Origin: Acidobacteriota bacterium
GTDB taxonomy: Bacteria > Acidobacteriota > Thermoanaerobaculia > Multivoradales > Multivoraceae
DNA length: 64,000 nt
Reading direction: 5' to 3'
Assembly (NCBI GenBank): GCA_026707325.1
Contig: JAPOXA010000110.1
Coordinates: 57,923 to 121,922 of the forward strand
Positions within the stretch are counted from its first letter, which is position 1. Each line of letters starts with the position of its first letter. The translations under genes were made by a program, and so were the position numbers. Below, in pieces: positions 8,881-17,734 of this stretch. The notes under the pieces are model-generated. The model was not told the origin of the DNA, did not search any database, and saw only the letters and a program-made list of their open reading frames with translations.

Positions 8881-11331
8881 TCAGGTCCGCACGCCCAGGA
8901 AGAGGTAGAGCGCCAGCGTCGCGAACAGCGCGTTGGGACTCCAGGCGGCGATCAGCGGCGGCAGGGCCTCGGACTGGCCCAGGGTGGTGAAGACGCCGAT
9001 CACGGCGTAGTACACGATTCCCACGACGATCGAGATGCCGATGCCGTAGAGCGCCCCCTGGCGGCCCAGCCGGAACGCGAAGGGCAGCGCGACCAGCGCC
9101 ATCACCAGGCTGACGACAGGCATCGCGGTCTTGTTGTGGAGCTGCATTCTGAGCTCCGGCACGTCGGTTCCCGCCGCCACGAGTTCCTCGATGTGGCGAC
9201 GGAGTTCGATCCGGTTCATCTGCTCGGCGTACTTCACCTCCGTGTTGAAGAAGTCCGGCTCCTCGGGGAGATCCACCGGCTGGGGGCCGGCGAAGCGCTG
9301 GCTGTTGGTGATCGTCAGTCCGTCGAACTCCCGAATCCAGGCATTCACCAGTTCCCAGCGGCCCGTGCCGTCGCCAGGGACGTATCGGGCCGCGGCCGCG
9401 TAGAGACGCCGTGTGAGCCTGTGTTGAGCGTCGAAACGGAACACCTGGAGGCGCTGCAACGTAGCCCGGTCCGCGTCGTAGTGCCGGTAGTTGTAGATGT
9501 AGCCGCCGCCGTTCTCTTCCTGGGCGAAGCGCCACTGGCGGTCGGCCCGGTGATAGCTCTTGACGGGGCCGGCACCGCCCCGGATCAGGTCCCTCATTTC
9601 AACAACTCTCGCGTTCGAGGCCGGCAGTACCGAGTTCTCCAGGGCGGCGCTCAGGACGGCGACGCCCACCGCCGCGAACAGCGCCGGCGCGGCCAGCCGG
9701 AACAGGCTGAAGCCAAGCGCCTTGGCGGCTACGACTTCGTTCCGCTGCGACAGCAGGCCGAAGGTGACGAGAGTCGTGACCAGGACGAGAACAGGCGCGT
9801 TGTCGTAGAAGACCTGGAGGGACAGGTACTGGTAGTACTCGACGAACACGCTGGAAGGGACATTGTTGCGGAGCATCTCGTCGACGAGCTGGGTGAAGTC
9901 GGAGACGATGAAGACGGCGAGCGCGGCCACGATCGTCACGGCCAGCACGCGTACGAACACGCCGAAGATGTAACGGTCCAGAACCCCGGGGAAGCGGAAG
10001 CCCGGCGGATCGACGCGGACCTTTACGCGTGCCCGGGTGGGGGAGGAGGGCAGCGACTGCGGCCGCACACGCGCGAGCCGGTGCTCGCGGGCGCGCCGCC
10101 GGCGTCCCAGGAGTTCCCGCCGGCGCCCGAGGCGAGCGACGCGACGCCACAGATGATCCCGTGCGAATCGGTCGAGCGCACCGATCATCAGGCTCTTGTC
10201 CCGGTTGCGGCGCCATAGCAGGAAAGTGCCGAGGACGCTCAGAACGATGTTCGGCGCCCACATGGCCAGCCAGGGGGGAAGCTGACCGCTCGCCGCCGCC
10301 TCCTCGCCGTTCCCCAGCAGGACGTAGTAGAAGAGGAAGATACCGACCGACACCAGGAAACCGGACGAGCGGCCGCCCCGCCGGTTCCGGAAACCGAGCG
10401 GGATGCCGTAGAGCCCGAACACCAGACAGGCCGCCGGGATGGCGAACTTCTTGTGGATCTCGACCAACGCCCGGTTCCGCTCCGACGCGGTCCTGCCGGG
10501 CCCCGCGGTCCGTTCGAAGAGTTCCGGCAGGGTCATCGAGCGGACGTCCTTCGCCAGTACCAGCCGTTCTTCGTGCCGGAAGAGGCTGTCCTCGAGTGCG
10601 ATGTTGGCGTCCCTGAGTCGCTGGAGCTGGTAGGTGCTCGGGTCGTTCGTGTCCACTTCGTGGACGTCGGCGACGCCGAACCGCAGGACCGCCTGGCCGG
10701 TGGTCTGGTTCAGATTGATCTGACCGGTCTCGCCCACGATCACCTGCTGTTCCGGGCCCGGCACGGCGTCGGCGAGGAAGACGCCTCGCCAGCCTTCCTC
10801 GTTCTCCGGGGTCTCGAAGACGTAAAGGACACGATCCTGGAGCTGGTCGTAGAAGACCTTCGGCTTGACCTGCTGACTGACGTTTCGGGTCAGGATCGAC
10901 AGACGGAGGTCGCTGATCGCCTTGTTGCCCGCGGGGAGCGTGACCGTGCTCAGGTAGCCGGTCAGGCCCGCCAGGACCAGGCTCATGAGCAGGATCGGCC
11001 GGTAGATGGCCCACAGGCTGATACCCGAAGCTCTCATCGCCACGAGTTCGCTGTCTGCCGCAAGGCGGCCGATCGCGATGAGAATCGCGAACAGGAAGGC
11101 CATCGGAAGCGTCAGGACGACGATGTGCGGCAGGCTGTAGGCCAGGAGCTGCAAGGCGACCGCGGCCTCAACGTTTCGGCCGATGATCATCTCCGCGTAC
11201 TGGAAGAGCTCCTGCATCAGGGCCAGGAACGTGAACAGCAGGAGCCCGAGAACGAGCGGTCCCGTCGTCTCGCGGAGGATGTAGCGGTCGAGGAGTCGGT
11301 ACATCGCGGTTTCACCGCCATTCTGACTCAT
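8881..11331 (-). CDS. LptF-LptG fused lipopolysaccharide export permease
   Basis: One uninterrupted 816-aa ORF holds both transmembrane partners of the LptB2FG exporter. Residues about 10-380 are an LptF/YjgP domain (LLDRYILRETTGPLVLGL, SELVAMRASGISLWAIYRP, then EIHKKFAIPAACLVFGLYGIP). A 60-70 residue Arg-rich linker (RRVARLGRRRELLGRRRRA) follows. Residues about 448-816 are an LptG/YjgQ domain (LDRYIFGVFVRVLAVTIVAA, RNEVVAAKALGFSLFRLAAP, MPVVSLVMALVALPFAFRLG). Each half has the usual three membrane helices, a periplasmic jellyroll and three more helices. Start is ATG 11331; ATG 11304 (MYRLLDRY) is equally possible. The parB-like gene lies upstream. Confidence 0.93.
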   Translation of the reverse strand: MSQNGGETAMYRLLDRYILRETTGPLVLGLLLFTFLALMQELFQYAEMIIGRNVEAAVALQLLAYSLPHIVVLTLPMAFLFAILIAIGRLAADSELVAMRASGISLWAIYRPILLMSLVLAGLTGYLSTVTLPAGNKAISDLRLSILTRNVSQQVKPKVFYDQLQDRVLYVFETPENEEGWRGVFLADAVPGPEQQVIVGETGQINLNQTTGQAVLRFGVADVHEVDTNDPSTYQLQRLRDANIALEDSLFRHEERLVLAKDVRSMTLPELFERTAGPGRTASERNRALVEIHKKFAIPAACLVFGLYGIPLGFRNRRGGRSSGFLVSVGIFLFYYVLLGNGEEAAASGQLPPWLAMWAPNIVLSVLGTFLLWRRNRDKSLMIGALDRFARDHLWRRVARLGRRRELLGRRRRAREHRLARVRPQSLPSSPTRARVKVRVDPPGFRFPGVLDRYIFGVFVRVLAVTIVAALAVFIVSDFTQLVDEMLRNNVPSSVFVEYYQYLSLQVFYDNAPVLVLVTTLVTFGLLSQRNEVVAAKALGFSLFRLAAPALFAAVGVAVLSAALENSVLPASNARVVEMRDLIRGGAGPVKSYHRADRQWRFAQEENGGGYIYNYRHYDADRATLQRLQVFRFDAQHRLTRRLYAAAARYVPGDGTGRWELVNAWIREFDGLTITNSQRFAGPQPVDLPEEPDFFNTEVKYAEQMNRIELRRHIEELVAAGTDVPELRMQLHNKTAMPVVSLVMALVALPFAFRLGRQGALYGIGISIVVGIVYYAVIGVFTTLGQSEALPPLIAAWSPNALFATLALYLFLGVRT

Positions 11332-11359
11332 CGGCCCGCGTGGCCGGTGGTCCCGGGAG

Positions 11360-11443
11360 AGTTTACATAATGGAGATTATCAGACCTCAGCCACGCAGGA
11401 ACGACGGGCGCCGGCCGCGACCCCGCCAGGACCCTCCGGCGCC
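11360..11443 (-). promoter_or_regulatory. parB-lptFG gap: stem-loop, then AT-rich stretch
   Basis: The 118-nt gap holds an inverted repeat GGCGCCGG/CCGGCGCC (11407-11414 and 11436-11443) just after the parB stop, without a T-run. Downstream of it is the only AT-rich patch nearby (TGATAATCTCCATTATGTAAAC on the minus strand). It may hold a separate lptFG promoter, but no good -35 box is visible. Confidence 0.3.
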
Positions 11444-11449
11444 GAGCCC

Positions 11450-12364
11450 CTACGGTTCCGGCTCGTCCCGGCTCCGGCGGAGCTCGGCGAGGAGCTCCTC
11501 GAGAGCCACGATGAGGTCGTTCTCTTCCACGACGTCCTGCCGGAAGCTGAGCGAAACGCTGAAGCGGTCATCGCCCGACCGGAACCGGAACACGTGAGGC
11601 TTCTTCCCGGCGTCCCGCCCGGCGGCGCCCGTTTCCGCGACGGCGGCCTCCTCTTCGTGCTCCTTCGCGAGAGATCGCCGCTTCCGGATCTCGGCGCGAA
11701 CTTCCGCGCGGGTCAGCCCGTGCTCCGCGATCCGCTCCAGCATCCGGATCATCGAAGCCTCCGAGCCCAGCTTCATCACCTCGAGCAGCATGGACTTGCT
11801 TGACGCCACGCCGAGTTCGGCGGCGGTTTCGCGCGCCGCGCCGGGCATGCGCAGAAGCCCGAGGGACTCCGTCACGCTGACGCGGGACCGGCCGACCGCG
11901 GCAGCGACCCGATCGTGCGTGTAGCCATGCCGTTGCACCAGGGTTCGAAGGCCCTCGGCCTCCTCGAACGGCGTCAGATCGGCTCGCTGGAGGTTCTCGA
12001 CGAGGGCGATCTCGAGGGCGTCCGGTGGCGAGACCTCCATCTCGATCAGCGGAATCTCGACGAGTCCAGCCCGCCGCGCGGCGCGGTAGCGGCGTTCACC
12101 GGAGATGATCCGGTACCGGCGCCAGGTCGCCCCGTCCGGGCCCACCTGGTCCATCGGCCGCGCCAGGATGGGCTCGAGCACGCCTCTGGCGCGAATCGAG
12201 GCGGTCAGGCCGTCGAGGCTTCCGAAGTCGCGCCGAGGTTGATCCGGGTCGGGTTCAATTCGCGCCAGAGGCACCATCCGGCCGACCGTGCGGCCGCCGG
12301 GACGGCGAACCTCCCCGAGAGTGTGTGCTGTGTCGGGTCCGGTTTCGCCTTCCTTCGTCGGCAT
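11450..12364 (-). CDS. ParB/Spo0J-family DNA-binding protein without adjacent ParA
   Basis: This 304-aa protein has the ParB N-terminal CTP-binding fold with DPDQPRRDFGSLDGLTASIRA, the GERRYRAARRAG box and LVENLQRADLTPFEEAEGL. A helix-turn-helix follows (YTHDRVAAAVGRSRVSVTESL). A Lys/Glu-rich linker leads to a short C-terminal segment (FRFRSGDDRFSVSLSF...) that probably dimerises. Chromosomal parB normally follows parA near the origin; here neither parA nor gidA/gidB is present. It lies 7 nt after the bifunctional nuclease. It may be the true chromosome-segregation ParB in a rearranged context, or a ParB-like regulator. Confidence 0.85.
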   Translation of the reverse strand: MPTKEGETGPDTAHTLGEVRRPGGRTVGRMVPLARIEPDPDQPRRDFGSLDGLTASIRARGVLEPILARPMDQVGPDGATWRRYRIISGERRYRAARRAGLVEIPLIEMEVSPPDALEIALVENLQRADLTPFEEAEGLRTLVQRHGYTHDRVAAAVGRSRVSVTESLGLLRMPGAARETAAELGVASSKSMLLEVMKLGSEASMIRMLERIAEHGLTRAEVRAEIRKRRSLAKEHEEEAAVAETGAAGRDAGKKPHVFRFRSGDDRFSVSLSFRQDVVEENDLIVALEELLAELRRSRDEPEP

Positions 12365-12371
12365 CGGCCGG

Positions 12372-12959
12372 CTACATCTCGTACTTTCCCAACGTCTTCG
12401 GGTCGAGTTCCTCCAGCCACTTCTTCATCTTCTTCTCGTCCGCTCCCGCCGTCGGGGGTTCGCCGGCGCCATCGCTCTGGTCGGACTGCCTGACGCGCGC
12501 GAGATCGGCCACGGACTGGCGGACGAAGAGTGGCGCGCCGGCGCGCAGGGCCAGCGCGATGGCGTCGCTGGGCCTCGCATCGAGAAGGCGATGCTCGCCC
12601 GTTCGTTCGACGAGTTCGACCACCGCCAGAAAGGTGTTTCCCTCGATCGCCCTCACGACCACCTCGATGACCTCCGCGCCCACCAGGTCGAGGGCATTCT
12701 TCAGCAGGTCATGAGTCATCGGCCGGCCGGGATCCCTGCCCTCGATCGCAAGCTGAATGGCGCCAGCCTCGAAGATGCCGATCCAGATCGGGACGACCGA
12801 ACTCTCTTCCGGGTCATGCTCGTGCAGCCGCAGGATCACGATCGGCTGGTTGGAGTTCGGCTCCATCATCAGGCCGTGAACCTCGGCCGGGATCTTCCGG
12901 TCCTCGGATTCCCCCCGGGTCGACCGGGCCTTGACCTCGTCCGCCGTCATTCCGGTCAT
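12372..12959 (-). CDS. Bifunctional nuclease family protein (BFN/DUF151)
   Basis: The core MEPNSNQPIVILRLHEHDPEESSVVPIWIGIFEAGAI and RPMTHDLLKNALDLVGAEVIEVVV, then GEHRLLDARPSDAIALALRAGAPLFV, is the BFN domain. Members of the family show RNase/DNase activity in vitro; the in vivo role is unclear. The start ATG 12959 overlaps the miaB stop as ATGA, and ATG 12950 (MTADEVKAR) is also possible. The product is 195 aa. A charged tail ends in KKMKKWLEELDPKTLGKYEM. The longer ORF in the track overlaps miaB and is not used. Confidence 0.9.
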   Translation of the reverse strand: MTGMTADEVKARSTRGESEDRKIPAEVHGLMMEPNSNQPIVILRLHEHDPEESSVVPIWIGIFEAGAIQLAIEGRDPGRPMTHDLLKNALDLVGAEVIEVVVRAIEGNTFLAVVELVERTGEHRLLDARPSDAIALALRAGAPLFVRQSVADLARVRQSDQSDGAGEPPTAGADEKKMKKWLEELDPKTLGKYEM

Positions 12960-14302
12960 CCTACGCGACTGGCGAGAAGTTCGCCCATCAGGGAGTGGTC
13001 GTAGGCCTGAAGCGTCCGGACCCGTACCAGCGAGCCCGTTTCCACGGGCCGGTCGGCGACCGGAAAATGGACGATCCGGTGACAGTCCGTTCGTCCCGAT
13101 TGGTGTCCCGCACGCCGGCTCCAACCGGTCACCAGGAGGTCGAACTCCGAGCCCACAAGCTCCTCGTTCAGCGCACGCTGGATCGCCGCCTGGGCCTTGA
13201 AGACGAGCTGCAGGCGCCGGTCCGCGACCTTGCGGGGCACTTCATCCGATGCCGGCAGGCGGATCGCCGCCGTGTTCGGCCTCGGGCTGTACTTGAACGC
13301 GAACACCGTCGCGAAACGCACCGTTTCAACCAGGTCCAGGGTGCGCTGGAAGTCCTCTTCCGACTCGCCCGGGAAACCGACGATCAGGTCGGTGGACAGT
13401 GCGAGTCCCTTGCGTGCCGCTCGCAGGCGGTCCACCAGCCCGAGGTACTCCTCCACCGTGTATCCCCTGCCCATCCGGCGCAGCACGCGATTGGATCCCG
13501 ACTGCACCGGCAGGTGAAGGTAGGGCGAGATGTTCTCGTGGCGGGCTACGGCGCGGATCATCCGGTCCGTGAAGTCGCGCGGATAGGAGGTCACGAAGCG
13601 CAGACGCTTCAGACCGGGCAGGACCGCGGCGGCGTTCAACAGGTCGGCGAAGTCCCGGTCCCGGCCGCTGCCGAGCGGCGACGCGGGTTCGCGCCAGTGG
13701 TTCACCGTCTGGCCCAGGAGTTCGATCTCCACGAAGCCGTAGTCCAGAAGGTGGCGGATCTCGCGCAGGATGTCCGCCATCGGCCGGCAGCGCTCCGGTC
13801 CCCGGGTGTTCGGGACGACGCAGAAGGTGCAGCGCTTGTTGCAGCCCTCGATGATCGTCACCATGCCCTTGTGGGCGGTGTCCCGGCTGATCGCCTCGAA
13901 ATCGTATGGGCGCTCCTCCGGGAAGCCGACCGCCAGGACGCGCTCGCCGTTGCGGCTGCGTCCGAGGACCGAAGCAAGTTCCCCTATCCGACCGGTACCG
14001 ACGACGAAGTCGAGATCGGGAATCCGGCGCAACGCTTCTTCGCCTTCCTGCTGAGCGACGCAGCCGCAGAATCCGATCCTGAGGTTCTCGCGGGCGCGTT
14101 TGAGCAGCCGGTACTCCCCCAGCCGGGAGTACGCCTTCTGGGCCGCCTTCTCGCGAACCGAGCAGGAGTTCAGGAGGATCAGGTCGGCGTCCTCGAGGGC
14201 GTGCGTCGGCAGCAGGCCCTGCTGCATCAACTGTCCGGCCATGCGTTGGCTGTCCAGTTCGTTCATCTGGCAGCCCCACGTCTCGATGTAGAAGCGCTCC
14301 AC
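12956..14302 (-). CDS. miaB: tRNA-2-methylthio-N6-dimethylallyladenosine synthase MiaB
   Basis: MiaB is a radical-SAM methylthiotransferase acting on A37 of tRNAs that read codons starting with U. The N-terminal iron-sulfur cluster cysteines are in ETWGCQMNELDS, LNSCSVREKA and FCGCVAQQ. The radical-SAM CxxxCxxC is EGCNKRCTFCVVPNTRG. The C-terminus is a TRAM domain (GSEFDLLVTGWSRR). I start at GTG 14302 (VERFYIETWGC), where the family begins; its ribosome site (GGAGGAG) is about 16 nt away. GTG 14371 would add 23 residues of no family match. It heads the miaB-BFN-parB-lptFG run. Confidence 0.95.
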   Translation of the reverse strand: MERFYIETWGCQMNELDSQRMAGQLMQQGLLPTHALEDADLILLNSCSVREKAAQKAYSRLGEYRLLKRARENLRIGFCGCVAQQEGEEALRRIPDLDFVVGTGRIGELASVLGRSRNGERVLAVGFPEERPYDFEAISRDTAHKGMVTIIEGCNKRCTFCVVPNTRGPERCRPMADILREIRHLLDYGFVEIELLGQTVNHWREPASPLGSGRDRDFADLLNAAAVLPGLKRLRFVTSYPRDFTDRMIRAVARHENISPYLHLPVQSGSNRVLRRMGRGYTVEEYLGLVDRLRAARKGLALSTDLIVGFPGESEEDFQRTLDLVETVRFATVFAFKYSPRPNTAAIRLPASDEVPRKVADRRLQLVFKAQAAIQRALNEELVGSEFDLLVTGWSRRAGHQSGRTDCHRIVHFPVADRPVETGSLVRVRTLQAYDHSLMGELLASRVG

Positions 14303-14377
14303 GACGCAGAGATTACTACTCCTCCCGCAGCCTGAAGCCGGCGTGATGCCCCGCCCGTCCCCGGACCGCACCGGTCC

Positions 14378-16150
14378 CTAGACCGGGGACGCGCGAGCCT
14401 CGGCGAGCAGCTCCCGGACTTCGCCGGCCGTCGAAGCGGCGACGCAACGTCTTGCGAGCTCCTCCGCGTCGCCGACGTCGACCGTGCGGACGACCTCCTT
14501 GGCCAGCGGGATGTTCCGGGGACTCATCGAGAGTTCACGCAGGCCCAGTCCGAGCAGCAACGGCACGCACTCGGGACTGGCGGCCATCTCGCCGCAGAGG
14601 GTCACCGGCACCGGCTGCCTCCGGCCGGCTTCGACGACGAGCTGGATCATGCTCAGGATGGCCGGATGCAATGGCTGGTAAAGGCCGGTCACCTGCTCGT
14701 TCGTCCGGTCGACGGCCAGCGTGTACTGGATCAGGTCGTTCGTACCGATCGACAGGAAGTCCACCTCGGCGGCCAGCTGACGGGCGATCAGGACCGTCGC
14801 CGGCACCTCGACCATGGCGCCGATCTCGACGTCCCGTCGGTGATCGATTCCCTCTGTCGTCAACTCCGAGCACACCTGCGCACAGAGGGCGCGCAGGGCC
14901 CGGATCTCCTCCACCGCCGTCACCATCGGGACCATGATCCGCAGGTTGCCGAAAGCCGCCGCGCGAAACAGGGCGCGCAACTGGCTGCGGAAGATGTCGG
15001 TGCGGGCCAGGGTCAGGCGGATGCCGCGCAGGCCCAGAACCGGATTCTCCTCCTCCTGATCGTCGTGTCCGCGCGCGGTCTTGCCTCCGCCCAGGTCGAG
15101 CGTACGAACGACGACGGGCTGGGGCGCCAGAGCTTCCAGAAGCCCTCTGACGACGGCCAGGTACTCCTCCTCGGTGGGAAGCTCCGGACTCTTCTCGAGG
15201 TAGAGGAACTCGCTCCTGTAGAGACCGATACCGGCGGCACCGAAGCGCTGCACGTCCTCGAACTCCTCGGGAAGCTCGACGTTGGCGAGCAGCTCGACAC
15301 CGACGCCGTCGCGGCTTCGGGCCGGCAGCTTTCTCGCTGCCGTGGTGAGCACTTCTTCCTTCTGGCGGCGCCGGCGCTGGAGGACCCCGTAGAGCTCGAG
15401 GGTCTCAGGCCTCGGATGCAGCGTGAAGCGCCCTTCTTCCCCGTCCACGATCACCGGATCGTCGTCGGCAACGCGGTTCGTGATGTCCACGATGCCGGTG
15501 ACCAGGGGAACGTCCAGGGCCCGGGCGACGATCGCCGTGTGGGAGTTGGCGCCTCCGACCTCGATCGCGAAGCCCACCGCGCCGTGACGGCCCAGGCGCA
15601 GGACCTCGTCCGGCGTCAATTCGTGGCTGACGACGACGACATTGCGGTCGAAGTCCACGCCAACACCGGGACTGCTCTTCTTGCCGGCCAGGGCGCGCAG
15701 AAGGTACCGGGTGACATCGCGTAGATCTTCGCCGCGCTCGCGCAGATGCTGGCTCTTGACCTGCGCGAACTTCTCACCGAGGTCGTCGGCTACCGACTGC
15801 ACCGCCCACTCGGCGTTGACCCGATCCTCCCGGATCGTCCGATCGATACGGCGCGCGAAGGAGGAGTCGCGCAGGATCACCGAGTGGGCATGGAAGATCG
15901 ACGCCAGGTCGCTGCCGTACGTTTCCGCGATCCGGTTCTCGGTGGCTTCAAGTTCGGTCTCGACCGTGCGCACGGCGGCGCCGAAACGTTCCACCTCCCG
16001 GTCCAGGTCATGGCGGCGGATCGGTACGCGCAGAACCTGGACACCGTGACCGCGAAGACACACGGCCGGCCCGATCGCGACGCCCGGGGCGGCGGCCGCT
16101 CCCTGGAGCGTCTCCTGGACGGTCGGAGGGCTGCCGGCCGGACGGCTCAA
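14378..16150 (-). CDS. ptsI: PTS enzyme I (phosphoenolpyruvate-protein phosphotransferase)
   Basis: Enzyme I takes phosphate from phosphoenolpyruvate and gives it to HPr. Features are the swivelling domain with the active His (VGGANSHTAIVARAL), then the PEP-binding barrel (GIGLYRSEFLYLEKSPELPTEEEY, LDLGGGKTARG, NPVLGLRGIRLTL, GTNDLIQYTLAVDRTNE) and the catalytic Cys (VTLCGEMAASPE). The track starts at TTG 16186, inside ptsH. TTG 16150 overlaps the ptsH stop as TTGA and keeps the domain intact, so I prefer it (590 aa). No sugar EIIB or EIIC is present nearby. Confidence 0.95.
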   Translation of the reverse strand: MSRPAGSPPTVQETLQGAAAAPGVAIGPAVCLRGHGVQVLRVPIRRHDLDREVERFGAAVRTVETELEATENRIAETYGSDLASIFHAHSVILRDSSFARRIDRTIREDRVNAEWAVQSVADDLGEKFAQVKSQHLRERGEDLRDVTRYLLRALAGKKSSPGVGVDFDRNVVVVSHELTPDEVLRLGRHGAVGFAIEVGGANSHTAIVARALDVPLVTGIVDITNRVADDDPVIVDGEEGRFTLHPRPETLELYGVLQRRRRQKEEVLTTAARKLPARSRDGVGVELLANVELPEEFEDVQRFGAAGIGLYRSEFLYLEKSPELPTEEEYLAVVRGLLEALAPQPVVVRTLDLGGGKTARGHDDQEEENPVLGLRGIRLTLARTDIFRSQLRALFRAAAFGNLRIMVPMVTAVEEIRALRALCAQVCSELTTEGIDHRRDVEIGAMVEVPATVLIARQLAAEVDFLSIGTNDLIQYTLAVDRTNEQVTGLYQPLHPAILSMIQLVVEAGRRQPVPVTLCGEMAASPECVPLLLGLGLRELSMSPRNIPLAKEVVRTVDVGDAEELARRCVAASTAGEVRELLAEARASPV

Positions 16151-16416
16151 GCCTCTTCCCCGAAGCGGTCGCGGACCAGATCGCAAAGGGCGTCCATCGC
16201 GGCCTGCTCGTCCTCGCCGCGGCAGCGGACGGTCAGCCTGGCGCCGTGCCCGGCGCCGAGAAGGAGGACGCCGAGAATGCTCCTCGCTTCGGTCTCGCGA
16301 CCGTTGGCCCGCAGCACCACGCTCGACTGGTACTGGTTCGCCGTGTGCACGAGCCTGGCCGCGGCCCGGGCATGAAGCCCCAGCTCGTTGACGACTTCGA
16401 CGACACGTTCTCTCAT
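16147..16416 (-). CDS. ptsH: Phosphocarrier protein HPr
   Basis: This 89-aa HPr has the phospho-His site ELGLHARAAARLV and the region around Ser46 (ARSILGVLLLGAGHGA). I chose ATG 16416 (MRERVVEVVNELGL), which overlaps the stop of the EIIA(Man) gene as ATGA. The longer track ORF runs through that gene in another frame. It passes phosphate from enzyme I to the EIIA proteins. HPr kinase, often found next to such clusters, is not seen here although the serine is kept. Confidence 0.95.
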   Translation of the reverse strand: MRERVVEVVNELGLHARAAARLVHTANQYQSSVVLRANGRETEARSILGVLLLGAGHGARLTVRCRGEDEQAAMDALCDLVRDRFGEEA

Positions 16417-16844
16417 CTGGCAGGCCGCGCCAGACCGGTTGCCGCGAGCTGGATGCTCTGGCGGCCGCAGCTCCAGATCCAGTCCGCGAGGTCGGGAAGC
16501 TCCAGATCGGGCGCCCCGCAGCACAGGCTGAGCACCATCGGCAGGTTGACGCCGGTGACCACGGCGGCCCTGGCCACTCCGGCCGCGCGCAGAGCGCTGT
16601 TGCAGGGTGTGTCGCCGAACATCTCGGTCAGGATCAGCACGCCGGAGCCGTGGTCCTGATCGAGCTGGCGAATCCTGGCTTCGATCAGGCTGGCCGCTTG
16701 CTCCCGGCCGGCACGCCAGTCGACGCAGAGCGCGTGAATCGGCGCGTTGTCCGCACTCGAACGTTGGCCGGAAATCGCTTTCGCGGATGCGAGCAGTTCC
16801 CGGGCCAGGCCGCCGTGCGAGACGATGAGAACCGGGACGGTCAT
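16413..16844 (-). CDS. PTS EIIA component, mannose (PTS-Man) type
   Basis: This 143-aa protein has the EIIA-Man fold (VPVLIVSHGGLARELLASA) with the phospho-accepting His in SHGG. Conserved LTEMFGDTPCNSA and VTGVNLPMVLSL follow. There is no linked EIIB, EIIC or EIID, so it is more likely a regulatory phosphate acceptor than part of a transporter. The same arrangement (rapZ-EIIA-HPr-EI) is common in several diderm phyla. ATGA overlaps tie it to rapZ upstream and ptsH downstream. Confidence 0.92.
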   Translation of the reverse strand: MTVPVLIVSHGGLARELLASAKAISGQRSSADNAPIHALCVDWRAGREQAASLIEARIRQLDQDHGSGVLILTEMFGDTPCNSALRAAGVARAAVVTGVNLPMVLSLCCGAPDLELPDLADWIWSCGRQSIQLAATGLARPAR

Positions 16845-17734
16845 GGATCCGCGGCGGCTGTCCGGTGCCGCTCGACGTCCCGATGCTGCAGGCGGATCTG
16901 CCAGGCGCCGGCCGCGAGCCGATCGGCCACGGCTTCGGAGACCGCGACCGATCGGTGCCGGCCGCCGGTGCAGCCGATCCCGACCGTCAGGTAGCTCCGC
17001 TTCTCGTCCCGAAACCTGGGCAGGAGGTAGGCGAGAAGGCCGTCGAGGCGACCGACGAGTTCGCCGAACGCAGCGTGCCCATGCAGGAACCGCTGGACTT
17101 CCGCGTCCGTGCCGGGCTTCTCCCGCAACTCCGCGACGAAGTAGGGATTCGGCAGGAATCGGACGTCGAACATCAGGTCGGCGCCGGAAGGAACGCCGAA
17201 CTTGAAGCCGAAGCTGACGATGTTCACCGTCAGTCCACCGGCGTCGCTGGAGGCGAACTCGTTGTAGATAACGGCTCGAAGTTCGTGAATCGTCGAATCC
17301 GTTGTGTCGAGAACCCGGGAGGCTCTGCCCCGGAGCTCGGCGAGTTGCCGGCGCTCCCGGCGGATGCCGTCGATGACCCGCTCACCCGCCGTCGTCAGGG
17401 GATGGCGTCGCCGCGTCTCCGAGTAACGCCGGACGAGGACGTCGTCGGAGCTGTCGAGGAACAGCAGTACCGGCTCGACTACCGCCGGATCCGCCTCGTC
17501 CAGGAGTCGTGGCAACTCCTCGGCCAGACCGGGCGTGCGAACGTCCGTGACCAGCGCGATCGCATCGAGGGAGGGTGCGGCGGCGGCCGGTTCCTGGACG
17601 AGGTGGCGCAGCAGGGGCAGCGGCAGGTTGTCGATGCAGTGATAGCCCAGATCCTCGAAGCAGCGGGCCACCGTGCTCTTGCCTGAGCCGGAAAGCCCCG
17701 TGATGACGAACAGGCGAACCGGCAACTCAGACAC
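16841..17734 (-). CDS. rapZ: RNase adapter / nucleotide-binding protein RapZ
   Basis: RapZ (YvcJ/YhbJ family) is a P-loop protein. In E. coli it guides RNase E to the small RNA GlmZ and so tunes amino-sugar supply. Seen here are Walker A TGLSGSGKSTVARCFEDLGY, DNLPLPLLRHL, FLDSSDDVLVRRYSETRRRHPL, the Walker B-like FGFKFGVPSGADLMFDVRFLPNPY, and C-terminal VGIGCTGGRHRSVAVSEAVA. It is 297 aa and overlaps ptsN by 8 nt and EIIA by ATGA. Whether a GlmZ-like RNA exists in this organism cannot be judged here. Confidence 0.95.
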   Translation of the reverse strand: MSELPVRLFVITGLSGSGKSTVARCFEDLGYHCIDNLPLPLLRHLVQEPAAAAPSLDAIALVTDVRTPGLAEELPRLLDEADPAVVEPVLLFLDSSDDVLVRRYSETRRRHPLTTAGERVIDGIRRERRQLAELRGRASRVLDTTDSTIHELRAVIYNEFASSDAGGLTVNIVSFGFKFGVPSGADLMFDVRFLPNPYFVAELREKPGTDAEVQRFLHGHAAFGELVGRLDGLLAYLLPRFRDEKRSYLTVGIGCTGGRHRSVAVSEAVADRLAAGAWQIRLQHRDVERHRTAAADP

